NCBI GenBank assembly: GCA_016189905.1
Contig: JACPRP010000001.1
Coordinates: 1 to 64,000, forward strand
Length of the DNA stretch: 64,000 nt
Direction: 5' to 3'
DNA from: Chloroflexota bacterium
GTDB taxonomy: Bacteria; Chloroflexota; UBA6077; FW602-bin22; JACPRP01
Part shown: positions 38,142 through 48,149 of the stretch, in pieces
Layout of the letters: each line of letters opens with the position of its first letter
How positions within the stretch are numbered: the first letter of the stretch is position 1
Notes under the pieces: model-generated
Databases searched by the model: none
What the model was told of the DNA's origin: nothing
What the model saw: only the letters and a program-made list of their open reading frames with translations
Position numbers and translations under genes: made by a program

Positions 38142-39114
38142 GCACGTCGACGCGACCTCGGTCTCCGACGCGATCGCGCTATTGAAAGCTGAGCCGGACG
38201 GCACGATCATCGCGGGCGGAACCGACCTCCTGGACCTGATGAAGGACGGATTGGCCAGCCCCCGCGTGCTGATCAACGTCAAGACGATCGACGGCCTAGA
38301 CCGGATCGAGGCCGATGCTGCGGGGCACTTGATAATCGGCCCCATTACCACTCTGGCCCGGCTGGCCGAGGATGCGCGGGTGCGGCAGGATTTCCTTCTT
38401 CTCAGCGAAGCGATAAGTGTCACCGCTTCCCCGCAACTCAGAAACATGGCGACGGTTGCCGGGAATGTATGTCAGCGGCCGAGGTGCTGGTATTATCGTG
38501 GAACATTTGATTGCTTTCTAAAAGGCGGGAATAGCTGCCTGGCTGTAGGGGGACGCAGCCGCGACTCCGGCATCTTCGGCGCCGCCGAATGCGCCGCGGT
38601 CAATCCTTCGGACCTCGCCCCGGCCCTTCTGGCCCTCGGCGCGTCTGTGGTGATTGAGAACGCGAAGCGCCGCAGAGAAGTTCCCCTGGAGAGCTTCTTC
38701 ACTGCGCCGCAGAAGGATCGCCCTGGCTTCACCGTGCTCGGACGAGACGAGATGATTGTCGAGGTGAAAGTTCCGAAGCAACCTGTCGGTTCCAGAGGAA
38801 TCTATTTGAAGGCGATGGAACGAAAGACCTGGTCTTTCGCCCAGGCCAGCGCGGCGATCCAGTTATCGCGCGCAGAGGCCCGCGTGACGGACGTACGGAT
38901 CATCCTCGGCGGCGTGGCGCCAGTTCCGTGGCGGGCCAGTGCCGCCGAGGACGTCCTACGCGGCAAGGTGCCCACAGGAGAGCTCATAGAAAGAGTTGCC
39001 GCAACTGCAACCGACGGGGCCCACCCGCTCGGCCAGAATGGCTACAAGGTCAAGTTGGCGAAGGCGCTGGTAAAACGAGGGCTCGCGATGCTGGTGGACA
39101 ACTCTAGAAGCTGA
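38128..39114 (+). CDS. FAD subunit with 4Fe-4S loop (HcrB-like, set 1)
   Basis: The ATG at 38128 overlaps the preceding gene by 14 bp and gives 328 residues. IIAGGTDLLDLMKDG is the FAD-binding loop and NMATVAGNVC the second contact. Cysteines 115, 120, 129 and 137 (CQRPRCWYYRG, FDC, GGNSC) form the loop that in 4-hydroxybenzoyl-CoA reductase holds an extra 4Fe-4S cluster and lets electrons enter at low potential. Xanthine dehydrogenases lack this loop. Confidence 0.9.
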   Translation: MRPFEHVDATSVSDAIALLKAEPDGTIIAGGTDLLDLMKDGLASPRVLINVKTIDGLDRIEADAAGHLIIGPITTLARLAEDARVRQDFLLLSEAISVTASPQLRNMATVAGNVCQRPRCWYYRGTFDCFLKGGNSCLAVGGRSRDSGIFGAAECAAVNPSDLAPALLALGASVVIENAKRRREVPLESFFTAPQKDRPGFTVLGRDEMIVEVKVPKQPVGSRGIYLKAMERKTWSFAQASAAIQLSRAEARVTDVRIILGGVAPVPWRASAAEDVLRGKVPTGELIERVAATATDGAHPLGQNGYKVKLAKALVKRGLAMLVDNSRS

Positions 39115-39260
39115 TGGGCTCCAATTTTTACCAACTATGCTGGAGCGAGTCCTTCGTTTTACGTCTGTGTGCGGCTATCTGTAGCGCGTCCCGAGGAGGC
39201 TGCCTATATTGGTATTAGCCCCTGGCTTCTGCCTCATGACCACGCTGGCCGTTGTCATTG

Positions 39261-42200
39261 CTACTCTGCGTCGCTGGAGATCATTGGTAGAAACGATAAG
39301 AATACGCCGACGACTACCGGCTGACTGTATTCGCCGTCGGCCTCCGCCATTATCACTTGTCCTTTGTACAGAGGGCTTACGGCCACGCAGAAGTTCCCTT
39401 GCGCGTCGGAAGTGCCGGCGCCGATGATGACGTCGCTCGTCGTCACATCATGGATGCGCACAGTCGTGCTGGCTGGCGCCTTTATGCCACAGACTTGCGT
39501 CATATCAGCGACGAGGTAGCCGGTGATCTCTAACCTGGAGCCCGTAGCCGCCCAGGCGATCCAGACGCGATGGCCGGTGTTGTCGCTGAAGAAGACCCGG
39601 CCCGAATAGCCGGCCATCAGCCTGATCGGCGTACCGCTCGAAGTTTGGAAACCAAACGGTCCGAAGGCCGTGTAGCCTCGGGGCGATATGGCCACTGACT
39701 TGGCCGTCGGCGGTGGATTCAGCGTTGCCTGCCCCGACCAGGACTGGGGCCCGACGCCGGCCAGAGTGTTGCGATCCACATCTGGGCTGCCGATAATCAG
39801 CGGCAAAGAGATCATCGCGATTGTCGCCTGCCTGGTTGGTCCGAAAGGCAAACCCTCCGTGAAAGTCGCGGATAGATTATCTCTCGCCCGGAGGTGCACA
39901 TCCTGCGGCCAGGGAATCGGCTTCGAAAGTGGCCACTTGCCCGACTGGCCTCCGGAAGAGGCGGCACTGACGATCACTGGCGGGCCCTGCGCGGGCGTGA
40001 GCGTCACAGTGACTTCCTGTCCTGACGGCGTGCCAAACCAGTCGATGTCGCGTCTGGCAAACTGGTAAATCTCGAGGTAGTTCTCGTTCTCGTTCACTTC
40101 CATCAGACGACCGTACGGCATGAAAACACGGTTGCTGTCGGCATGGCTTACATAGGCCCGGCCAAAGTCGCCGGCATTGAAAGTCTGCGTCCTCGACGCG
40201 TCAGCGCAGGTGGAGTAGCTGAAGCTCTTATAAGGATTGCCCGCCACGTAATTGCCATTGGCGTCGGCCGAGACGTCTCGGTAAACGTTGTTGGTTCCTT
40301 CCAGGGGCACGACTCGCACGGTCGCACCAGGCGGTGCCTGGCCCACGACTGCGACGGCGTCCAGGTTGAGATAAGCCGTTACATTGTCAACAGGAATCAC
40401 GTCGGTCCTGCTCCCTGTGGATATCGTGACAGTATCGCCCGGCTCGATAAATTGGGAGGTTACCACGTTATAATAAGTGTTGATGAACAGCTTTTGATTC
40501 GTCATCCAAATCAAGCTGGGTGTCGCTGTATTCTGGGATTTGAGGCTCCCGCCGCCATCGGCTAGTGCTACGGCCGGGCGAGCGTTGCCGTCAGCCACCC
40601 AGCCTTCCAGAAAAGGAAAATCCGCCATAACGTCGTTCGTTGGCGCGGCGAAGGCAGCGTAAACGAAGTTCCCTCGGGCCTCCTCGAATCCCACATAGCC
40701 GAAGCTCCCCGGCCCCACCACGACTGCGTCACCGTTATTGCAGAGAAAACTCCCCGAGCGATACTGTCCACTTCCATTCGTATTGACCCGTTGCTGAATG
40801 TAATTAAAGTACGACGCGCTCCTAACATAGCCGTTAATGCGGCCCAATTGGACCACCACTGCCGTGTTAGATGGCCCCGTCCCGGTTACCTGGTTTCCCG
40901 ACACGTCAACTGACGCCGTCAGTTGAGCCACTGAAATGGAAATCACCGGACCCTGGCTGATGGAGACCTCGACGGTATCGTCTGCAAGGATGGTCGCGAA
41001 GAAGCTTGTGGCGTAGTTTGGTGCCATCGGCTCCGCAGGGCCGCTGACCGAATCCTTCACCTGACCGCTCGAATTCTTCAGCGTGATAGATACATTCGGC
41101 GATGGGCGTCGCACAATCACACCGGAGTCGAGACCGGAGGGGTACCGAGGCAACTGGAAGGCCCAGCCGTGCACCGTGCCTGAGTTCTCGAGAACAAACA
41201 CGTTCTGGCCGTGTACCGTGTAGACCTCACTCCCGTCCTGGTGCTGCACGCGAACAAATCCGGTGCTGCCCGGCTGCAAAGTGACTGTCTTGTAAGCTGG
41301 GTTTGCACTGGTGCGAAAGGCCGTGGCGGAGAAGTTGCCACCGCCATCCGCTGTCAATTCGGCATAAGTCATCGAGGTGCCGGGCGTCAAGTACTGATTC
41401 AAGGCGAGGGATGAACTCGAGATGGTCACCACGACCGGTAAACCTGCTGGGCCGGTGCCTGTCACGCTGCCGCGTTCGTAGCTCGTCCAGGCACGAACGT
41501 CGTCAACGATTATCCGCTTGTCCTCGGTTAGATATATGCCCGTCGATGGATCCAACCCGGAGGTCACAACGTGTACACGATCGCCCGGCATAATCGTAAC
41601 CGGCGTTCCCGTCGTGCACGACGTGCTGGTCGGCTCGATGAAGATCGTCTCGTAATAAAGCTGCGTCCGGTCGATCTCGACGTAGTTGTTAGGCTCCGCC
41701 TGCTTGGTTTGGCAAGCCACGCCTATCACGGAGCCGCTGCTGCTCTCCAGAGTCAGGGTCACGGTTGACCCACCAACACTCGCACGCCCCCAGATAAAGG
41801 GTGAGTAAACCTGGATGAAGACGACAGAAGAAACGGTCTGGACCGTGACACCAGATGGCGAAATACCCGCCAGACTCTCTTCCTTTTCGATAGCGGCAGC
41901 CGATACTGATGCCGGCTCGATAGCCGCCACCAAAGGATTTGCGTTCAGCTCAAATAGCGCGGCCGCGTTTAACTCAGCATAGTAACTATTATCCGCCTCG
42001 TCGAAAGAGTAGGCACCAGATAGGCCCGCCTCCGTCAAGCTGCGCAAGACTGCACCCAGGTCGTCGCGCTGCTGCTGCAGGGCGCGTGTTTCCAAATCGC
42101 CCGTCGGTGGGTCCGCCTTCACCAGTATGTTCGCCTGGGCCATTCGCAGTCGATAATTGGTGAAGGTGATGGGCCCGCCCGCCGGCTGGCCAGGACTTGC

Positions 42201-42452
42201 CGATACGGATCCAAGCCCGCGCTCGTCGTCAGAGTCCGAACGCACGGGGACCTTGGAGAGGTTATCGATAGCAGATGCCTCTTTCGTAGATGAAGGAGCT
42301 GTCGGTATCTTAACCATCAGCGCAGGCGAAAACGGCAATGGCGCCAACAGTGTGCTAATAACAAGCAACGTCAGAGTTCCGAGAGCAACTTGCCGCCTGA
42401 TCAGCAGCCGGTGAACCAGTCTTGGCAGGCCAGAAAGGGGATTCCGTGACAT
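39261..42452 (-). CDS. Exported surface protein with repeated Ig-like units
   Basis: The ATG at 42452 follows AGGAGG and gives 1063 residues. A signal/anchor helix spans about 21-41. The rest consists of repeated beta domains marked by VTGTGPAGLPVVV, VTGTGPSNTAVVVQL and VVGQAPPGATVRVV, each followed by a fresh YxSG.. strand, resembling carboxypeptidase-regulatory or filamin-like folds. The C-terminus SFLPMISSDAE ends in an LP motif related to those of the two other large exported proteins of the window. No catalytic motif is visible. It probably serves in the cell envelope. Confidence 0.8.
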   Translation of the reverse strand: MSRNPLSGLPRLVHRLLIRRQVALGTLTLLVISTLLAPLPFSPALMVKIPTAPSSTKEASAIDNLSKVPVRSDSDDERGLGSVSASPGQPAGGPITFTNYRLRMAQANILVKADPPTGDLETRALQQQRDDLGAVLRSLTEAGLSGAYSFDEADNSYYAELNAAALFELNANPLVAAIEPASVSAAAIEKEESLAGISPSGVTVQTVSSVVFIQVYSPFIWGRASVGGSTVTLTLESSSGSVIGVACQTKQAEPNNYVEIDRTQLYYETIFIEPTSTSCTTGTPVTIMPGDRVHVVTSGLDPSTGIYLTEDKRIIVDDVRAWTSYERGSVTGTGPAGLPVVVTISSSSLALNQYLTPGTSMTYAELTADGGGNFSATAFRTSANPAYKTVTLQPGSTGFVRVQHQDGSEVYTVHGQNVFVLENSGTVHGWAFQLPRYPSGLDSGVIVRRPSPNVSITLKNSSGQVKDSVSGPAEPMAPNYATSFFATILADDTVEVSISQGPVISISVAQLTASVDVSGNQVTGTGPSNTAVVVQLGRINGYVRSASYFNYIQQRVNTNGSGQYRSGSFLCNNGDAVVVGPGSFGYVGFEEARGNFVYAAFAAPTNDVMADFPFLEGWVADGNARPAVALADGGGSLKSQNTATPSLIWMTNQKLFINTYYNVVTSQFIEPGDTVTISTGSRTDVIPVDNVTAYLNLDAVAVVGQAPPGATVRVVPLEGTNNVYRDVSADANGNYVAGNPYKSFSYSTCADASRTQTFNAGDFGRAYVSHADSNRVFMPYGRLMEVNENENYLEIYQFARRDIDWFGTPSGQEVTVTLTPAQGPPVIVSAASSGGQSGKWPLSKPIPWPQDVHLRARDNLSATFTEGLPFGPTRQATIAMISLPLIIGSPDVDRNTLAGVGPQSWSGQATLNPPPTAKSVAISPRGYTAFGPFGFQTSSGTPIRLMAGYSGRVFFSDNTGHRVWIAWAATGSRLEITGYLVADMTQVCGIKAPASTTVRIHDVTTSDVIIGAGTSDAQGNFCVAVSPLYKGQVIMAEADGEYSQPVVVGVFLSFLPMISSDAE

Positions 42453-42539
42453 AGCTCGAACACCTCCTGTTTGCGTGCTGCAATTTGCCGCATCTCGCGT
42501 AACGATAGAACAGGGAACACCCATTTCGGGAACACCAAA

Positions 42540-42561
42540 AGGCGCCTGGATTTAGGCGCCT
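42540..42561 (-). terminator. Hairpin in the leader of the surface protein gene
   Basis: AGGCGCCT-AAATCC-AGGCGCCT (minus strand) is a perfect 8-bp stem followed by TTTTGG. It lies about 90 bp upstream of the surface protein start, so it may be an attenuator in its leader or a terminator for transcription entering from the right. Confidence 0.5.
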
Positions 42562-42624
42562 CGCACAGCTTCGCCACACCATCAAAGCCACCCTGCCGAT
42601 CGGGCCGAGCGAAGTTACCAAATA

Positions 42625-43290
42625 TTGAACATGCAAGATTCATGCCAGGCGCCTTTTCGGCTGAAACCTTGGTTTTCCCCTGAAAGTTGTTTTCAAAACT
42701 CGTCCCCGGATGTTGTTTTTGAGAGGGGTCAGCCGGATTTCGACACCCTCGAAAAGCTCAACCATTACGAGACCTCCGTCCAGCGCCAGCTCAAGCGTTC
42801 CTTCGCTGCCCTCGCCCTGTCCATCCGCCAGCGCCGCTCACAGGGTGCCCCGGCCAACCCGTACCATCCCGCACAGAGCGCCGACCAGCCGCGTGAGATC
42901 GCCGCCATCCGCCGCGAGGTCCTCGACCTTCTCCTGGCCGAACTCGGCTCCGACACCGCCGACCCCGAATCCGGATTAACGGCCCCGCCAACCGACCCAC
43001 CTTCCTGGCCCGTTTCGTCCGAACAAAGCCAATCTCCCGCCCACCGTCCTGATGCGACGGCATCTCCCAAGGAATCCGAAGTCCTTCGGATAGCCCAACG
43101 ACCGGCGCCCACCAGCCCCGCTTCACCCGAACAAACCCAATCTCCCGCCCGGCCCCCCAATAGACAAGCTGTCGCGGTGGCCTTGCCCCCGCGACCGTTT
43201 CCACCCAAACAAAGCCAGTTTCACGGACCAAAACCGCCCAGGTCGCGAAACCAACCGAAGACGAGACAAAAGCCGAAGAGAGGGTCTTGA
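42625..43290 (+). CDS. Unknown basic Pro/Gln-rich protein
   Basis: The 221-codon frame has one conserved-looking part, DTLEKLNHYETSVQRQLKRS followed by FAALALSIRQRR, which recalls a short helical motif found in many proteins of unknown role next to insertion sequences or in planctomycete and Chloroflexota genomes. The second half is low in complexity and repeats EQSQSPAHRP, EQTQSPARPP and KQSQFHGPKPP, ending in a Lys/Arg-rich tail. The start codon and function are uncertain. It precedes the activase gene by 120 bp on the same strand. Confidence 0.45.
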   Translation: MNMQDSCQAPFRLKPWFSPESCFQNSSPDVVFERGQPDFDTLEKLNHYETSVQRQLKRSFAALALSIRQRRSQGAPANPYHPAQSADQPREIAAIRREVLDLLLAELGSDTADPESGLTAPPTDPPSWPVSSEQSQSPAHRPDATASPKESEVLRIAQRPAPTSPASPEQTQSPARPPNRQAVAVALPPRPFPPKQSQFHGPKPPRSRNQPKTRQKPKRGS

Positions 43291-43410
43291 TTGGCTTGGA
43301 CACATCACTATCGCACTCGTTCGCGCATTCGTTGCGCTACGACCTCGGTTGGTTGTATTATAAGGAGGTGCTTGCAGGTAACCGACCATAGTAACGAGAG
43401 GTTATCGACG

Positions 43411-46400
43411 ATGTCCGCTGATAATAACGAATATGCCGCGCCAGGCGACGAGCAATTCTTTCTCGGTCTGGATGTCGGCGCCGTCAACGTTCGAGCCGCG
43501 GTGGTGGATACCGCTGGGCAGTTGATTCATCTCGATTCTGAGCGCATCTTTGGGGGGCCAGGGGCGGCGGTGGACGCCATTCTGGAACGGCTCCGGGAGC
43601 GGGTTCCTCCGGGGAGAATTGGCGGTGCGGGAGCGACGGGGTCGGGTCGCCAGATGTACGATGGGCAGGAAGGCTGGCAGACGTTCACCTCTCCCTACGC
43701 CGCGATCGTCGGCGTGCTCTGGGACCAAAAGGATCCGAAGACGATAATCGCCATTGGCGGCCAGAGCTGCTTCGTGATCGGACTGGAAAACGGTACGGAG
43801 AAGCCGTGGCGCGTGACCCGTTCCCCGTTGTGCGCCGCTGGCACCGGCCGTTTCCTGGAGCAACAGGCCTCGCGCCTGGGCATATCCATCGAGGAGTTCG
43901 GGCTCCGGGCGCTCGAATGGACCCAGCCGCCGCCCCGTGTCGCCGCCCGCTGCAGCGTGTTCGCCAAATCGGACCTCATTCACCTTCAGCAGAAAGGCTG
44001 GTCAGTCTCGGCGATGCTCGCGGGGCTCTCGGACAGCATCGCCCGAATGATACAGACGCAGTGGCGAGACCAGTTTACCCCGCCGATCTACTGTGTGGGC
44101 GGGGTAGCAGCCAACGAGGGGGTGGTGCGCGCGCTATCCAACGTGATCGGTGGCCAGCAGATCATCGTGCCGAAGGAGCACGCCAATCGTGAGGCCATTG
44201 GCGCGGCGCTGCTCGCGAGGACCTCGCGCACCCGCCCTCTGGACTTGCGCCCGAGCAAGGCGGCCGGCGAGGAGGTTTTCTACGTTCATAACTGCCTCAC
44301 TCCTACAACCTCAGAAGATGGCTGGAAACCGTGGGCATTCGGCTCGGAGATAATGGACGTTTACCTGGGTGTGGACGTCGGTTCCACCAGCACCAAGGCC
44401 GTGATCATCGACCGTGCCGGACGGGTGCTGACCAAGACGTATCTGATGACCGCCGGGCAGCCGTTAGAGGCGATCAAAAAAGTGATGGCCAATCTGGCGC
44501 GGGAGGTCGAGAACAGGGCTCGAGTGAAGGCTGTCGGCGTCACTGGCTCCGGCCGCTACCTCGTCGGCAATTTCATCGGCGCGGACCTCATCAAGAACGA
44601 GATCACCGCCCAGACCAGGGCCGCGCTGCACATCGACCCGAGGGTCAACACCGTTTTCGAGCTCGGCGGCCAGGATTCGAAGTTCGTCTACCTCGAAAAC
44701 GGCACGGCGCTCGACTATCAGATGAACAAGGCGTGCGCGGCAGGCACAGGGAGCTTCATCGACGAGCTTTCCGAGCAACTAGGCGTCTCGACGCGCAGCG
44801 GCGAGTTTGCCAACCTCGCGTTTTGCGCCGAAGGCCAGATGGACCTTGGCGAGAAATGCACGGCGTTCATGAGCCAGGCGGTCACATCGGCCCAGCACGC
44901 CGGGGCGGGGCTGAACGTGATCGTCTCCAGCCTGTCCACCTCGCTGGCGAAGAACTACCTCTCGAAAGTCGTCGGCGGCCGTCGGGTCGGGGATCGGATC
45001 TTTCTAACCGGGGCGGTTTTCTACAACGAGGCGGTGATCTCGGCTTTCAAGGCCGAGCTTCCAGGTAAAACCTTCATTGTGCCCGAGCACAAAGAGGTGA
45101 CCGGCGCCATCGGCGCCGCCCTCCTCGCGATGGAGAATGTGCCAGGCGGCGCCGAATATCAGTTCGAATCCCAGTTCAAGGGCTTCTCCAGGTTGGCCGA
45201 GGAGAATTACAGGCTCACCAGCTTCAACTGCTACCAATGTGAGAACAGTTGCGCCATCAGTTTGATGACGACGGACACGGGCGCGCGCCTGTTCTATGGG
45301 TCACGCTGTGACCTCTACGATTCCGATGCCGGCGCTAAGAAGGGAAGACCGCCCACGCTTTTTACCGAAAGGGAAGCGCTGCTCTTCGCAGGCTATGACG
45401 CGGCACGCGGGGCTGGCACCGTCGTCGGCGTTCCCCGAGCGATGATGGCCCTCGACCTCGCCCCGCTGCTGACCGGCTTCCTCAACAGCCTCGGCTTACG
45501 CGTGCGCTACTCCTCGCCGACAAACAAGCGCATCGTCGAGCGTTCGTTGGAACACGCCTACGCTGACAGTTGCTTCCCAATTAAGCTACTGCACGGCCAC
45601 GTGGCCGAGCTCGTCGAAGAGGGCGCCGAGTTCATCCTGATTCCCAACGCCATCCGCATGGCCAGGAAGAACGCTGACGAAGACCAGCGCTACTCTTGCC
45701 CGCTCGTCCAGGCTTGCCCTTACATTGTCCGCTCCGTCTTCAGCCTCGGCGACAGATTGCTGGATCCAGTGATCGACCTGTCGCGCGGCGACGACGCGGT
45801 CATCCGCAGCTTTGTCGGCATTGCCCGACGCCTGGGATTTGACGACAAGGAAGGAACCAGAGCCGCACTAGAAGGCCTCGCCAGACAGCGTGAGCTCGAG
45901 GCGAAGCTGCGAGAAGAGGGGCGGCGCGTATTGAATGAACTGGCCAGCAACCCAGACGCACTGGGTGTGGTGCTGCTCGCGCGAGCTTACAATGCCCAGG
46001 ACGCCGGGGCGAACCTTGGCATGGCCCAGGAGCTGGATCGGCTGGGCGTCGTGCCGATTCCCCTGGATTACCTGCCCCTGGACAGCGTCGATATCCGGCA
46101 GATCACCGACCGTCCTTACTGGAACTACGAGCGCAAGATCCTGGCTGCCTCAAAGATCATCGCCGAGAACCCGCAGCTCTTCGGGCTTTTCCTCTCGAAC
46201 TTCGGCTGTGGCCCAAACTCCTTCATCGAGAATATCGTCGAGGACATCATGGGCGGCAAGCCCCTTGGCCACATCGAGATAGACGAGCACGCCGCCGAGG
46301 CTGGCTACATCACCCGCATCGAGGCGCTGGTGGACACCATTAGAGGCTACCGCAAGGCCGGATTACAGCTCGCCGGCGACCCGGTAAAATATGCGCGCCG

Positions 46401-47604
46401 CGTGCCCACATCGGTGCGGTCCGGCCAGAATGTGCTGGCCGCCCGAATGGCCGATCACGCCGAGGTCGTGGCGGCGGCGATGCGCTCATTCGGCGTGAAC
46501 GCGCAGGTGCTGCCCGAATCTGACGAGCGCAGCATAGCGCTGGCGCGCGATGTCACCAGTGGCAAGGAATGTCTGCCATTCCGCGATTCTCTAGGCGTTT
46601 TGCTACGCATGGCGGAAGACGGCTCGCTCCCACCGAACGCACGCGCGTTGATGGCTGGCTCGTTCGGCCCGTGCCGACTGGGCAAGTACGCGCAGGAGCA
46701 GCAGAAAATCCTTTCCGAGCGCGGCATACCCATCGAGATATTGACCACGGTCTCGAATAACGCCTACTCTGACCTCGGGTTGGGCACCAGGTTCGAGCTG
46801 CTCGCCTGGCACGGCATCGTTGCCAACGACCTACTGCAGAAGATGCTTTGGACGACGCGCCCGTATGAGCGTTATCCAGGCCAGACCAATCAGGCTTACG
46901 AGGAGTACTTCGCGAAGATGATCGAGGCGGTCGAAATGAGACGGACACTCGAGCCGCTGCTGCGCGACGCAATGAAGACGTTCGTCGAACTCCGGGACCC
47001 TTCGCTGCCGAAGCGCCCGCTGGTCGGGATCAATGGCGAGATCTATCTACGGGCTAACCGGTTCTGCAACAAAGACCTGGTGGCACTGTGCGAGACCAAC
47101 GGCCTGGAGGTCGAGGTTTCGCCGATGGCCGAATGGATCAAGTACACCACGCTGCGGAACGTCGAAGAGGCGCTGGCGAACAGGGACCCCGCCAGATTGT
47201 TCAAGGGTTTGCTGCGGCGGCTGGCCACCGGCTACTACGAAAACCGTATGAGCTCGCGGGTCAAAGACCTCGTTCACGAGCGGGAACCGGGCATCAGGGA
47301 ACTTCTGACCACTTCGTCGCGCTATCTGCCCAGCCGCAACGGCAGCGAGGCCGTGCTCTCGCTGGGCAGCGGGATACGCCAGATGCGCGATCCGCACTAC
47401 GCCGGCGTCATCTCCGTGATGCCGCACGGTTGTATGCCCGGGGGCATTGTCGCCGCGCTTGCCGAAGAGATATCGAAAGAGTTCGGCAACAAGCCCTGGA
47501 TCAGCTTGACCTACGACGGGTTTGCGGATAAAGTAAACCCCGAGCGCATCGCCGACCTGGCCGAGCAGGTGCGACACGCCAGGGCTATCAAGCATAACGA
47601 CTAG
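43411..47604 (+). CDS. Double acyl-CoA dehydratase activase (BcrA/BadF/HgdC type) with DUF2229 and HgdB-like domains
   Basis: This 1397-residue protein uses ATP to push an electron into a partner at low potential. Two ASKHA domains occur in tandem: FFLGLDVGAVNVRAAVVDT with LCAAGTGRFLEQQ and RCSVFAKSDL (about 15-300), and VYLGVDVGSTSTKAVIIDR with KACAAGTGSFIDEL and KCTAFMSQAV (about 315-600). The named cysteines would bridge 4Fe-4S clusters. A DUF2229 region follows (FNCYQCENSCAISLM), then a C-terminal half resembling the 2-hydroxyglutaryl-CoA dehydratase D component. Start ATG 43411 follows GAGAGG. It is the first gene of an operon with the second molybdenum hydroxylase set, separated by 13 bp. 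Confidence 0.92.
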   Translation: MSADNNEYAAPGDEQFFLGLDVGAVNVRAAVVDTAGQLIHLDSERIFGGPGAAVDAILERLRERVPPGRIGGAGATGSGRQMYDGQEGWQTFTSPYAAIVGVLWDQKDPKTIIAIGGQSCFVIGLENGTEKPWRVTRSPLCAAGTGRFLEQQASRLGISIEEFGLRALEWTQPPPRVAARCSVFAKSDLIHLQQKGWSVSAMLAGLSDSIARMIQTQWRDQFTPPIYCVGGVAANEGVVRALSNVIGGQQIIVPKEHANREAIGAALLARTSRTRPLDLRPSKAAGEEVFYVHNCLTPTTSEDGWKPWAFGSEIMDVYLGVDVGSTSTKAVIIDRAGRVLTKTYLMTAGQPLEAIKKVMANLAREVENRARVKAVGVTGSGRYLVGNFIGADLIKNEITAQTRAALHIDPRVNTVFELGGQDSKFVYLENGTALDYQMNKACAAGTGSFIDELSEQLGVSTRSGEFANLAFCAEGQMDLGEKCTAFMSQAVTSAQHAGAGLNVIVSSLSTSLAKNYLSKVVGGRRVGDRIFLTGAVFYNEAVISAFKAELPGKTFIVPEHKEVTGAIGAALLAMENVPGGAEYQFESQFKGFSRLAEENYRLTSFNCYQCENSCAISLMTTDTGARLFYGSRCDLYDSDAGAKKGRPPTLFTEREALLFAGYDAARGAGTVVGVPRAMMALDLAPLLTGFLNSLGLRVRYSSPTNKRIVERSLEHAYADSCFPIKLLHGHVAELVEEGAEFILIPNAIRMARKNADEDQRYSCPLVQACPYIVRSVFSLGDRLLDPVIDLSRGDDAVIRSFVGIARRLGFDDKEGTRAALEGLARQRELEAKLREEGRRVLNELASNPDALGVVLLARAYNAQDAGANLGMAQELDRLGVVPIPLDYLPLDSVDIRQITDRPYWNYERKILAASKIIAENPQLFGLFLSNFGCGPNSFIENIVEDIMGGKPLGHIEIDEHAAEAGYITRIEALVDTIRGYRKAGLQLAGDPVKYARRVPTSVRSGQNVLAARMADHAEVVAAAMRSFGVNAQVLPESDERSIALARDVTSGKECLPFRDSLGVLLRMAEDGSLPPNARALMAGSFGPCRLGKYAQEQQKILSERGIPIEILTTVSNNAYSDLGLGTRFELLAWHGIVANDLLQKMLWTTRPYERYPGQTNQAYEEYFAKMIEAVEMRRTLEPLLRDAMKTFVELRDPSLPKRPLVGINGEIYLRANRFCNKDLVALCETNGLEVEVSPMAEWIKYTTLRNVEEALANRDPARLFKGLLRRLATGYYENRMSSRVKDLVHEREPGIRELLTTSSRYLPSRNGSEAVLSLGSGIRQMRDPHYAGVISVMPHGCMPGGIVAALAEEISKEFGNKPWISLTYDGFADKVNPERIADLAEQVRHARAIKHND

Positions 47605-47617
47605 GTTGGAGACAACA

Positions 47618-48145
47618 TTGAAAACACTGGCGGACATCGTCAACACGGTCGAGGTGAGCACCATCACCCTCACGGTAAACGGGCGGCAGTATGAACTGGA
47701 GATCGGCGGCCATCCCGACGAGGTCGATCCCGCTCACACGCTGGCGCACACTCTTAGAGAAACGCTCGGGCTCACGGGAACGAAGGTCGGCTGCGATGGC
47801 GGCGCATGTGGCGCATGCACGGTCCTGATGGATGGAAAACCGATCCTCTCGTGTATGATGCTGACCGTCGAGGCCGATGGCAAGAGCATCACGACGATCG
47901 AGGGATTGGGAGACCCGCTGAACGGGAAGCTGGACCCCATCCAGCAGGCGTTTGTGGACAACACGGCCTTCCAGTGCGGCTTCTGCACCCCAGGGATTAT
48001 TCTGACGGCCAAAGCGCTGCTGGATGAGAATCCCTCACCAACGGAAAGTGAAGTGAAAGAGGCGCTAGCCGGAAACCACTGCCGCTGCATCAGTCACTAT
48101 CACGTCGTGGAAGCCGTGATGGCAGCGGCCAGGAACAGGAGGTAG
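47618..48145 (+). CDS. 2Fe-2S subunit of a molybdenum hydroxylase (set 2)
   Basis: A TTG start six bases after GGAG is used (175 residues); the TTG at 47606 is less well placed. CDGGACGACTVLMDG with LSC binds the first 2Fe-2S cluster and CGFCTPGI with CRCISHYH the second. The protein has an N-terminal extension of about 20 residues. It lies directly behind the activase gene and 4 bp before the large subunit gene. Confidence 0.92.
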   Translation: MKTLADIVNTVEVSTITLTVNGRQYELEIGGHPDEVDPAHTLAHTLRETLGLTGTKVGCDGGACGACTVLMDGKPILSCMMLTVEADGKSITTIEGLGDPLNGKLDPIQQAFVDNTAFQCGFCTPGIILTAKALLDENPSPTESEVKEALAGNHCRCISHYHVVEAVMAAARNRR

Positions 48146-48149
48146 TCGA

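Noticed and set aside
36528-38447. 639-codon minus-strand frame antisense to the molybdenum hydroxylase genes
   Set aside because: It is a high-GC shadow: the plus-strand genes show complete family motifs through the same bases.
42480-42640. Cyclic-di-GMP class I riboswitch upstream of the surface protein
   Set aside because: Fragments such as CAGGG, GCGAAGC and CCTAAA occur in the right order on the minus strand, but the invariant GCAAA and receptor positions are not matched.
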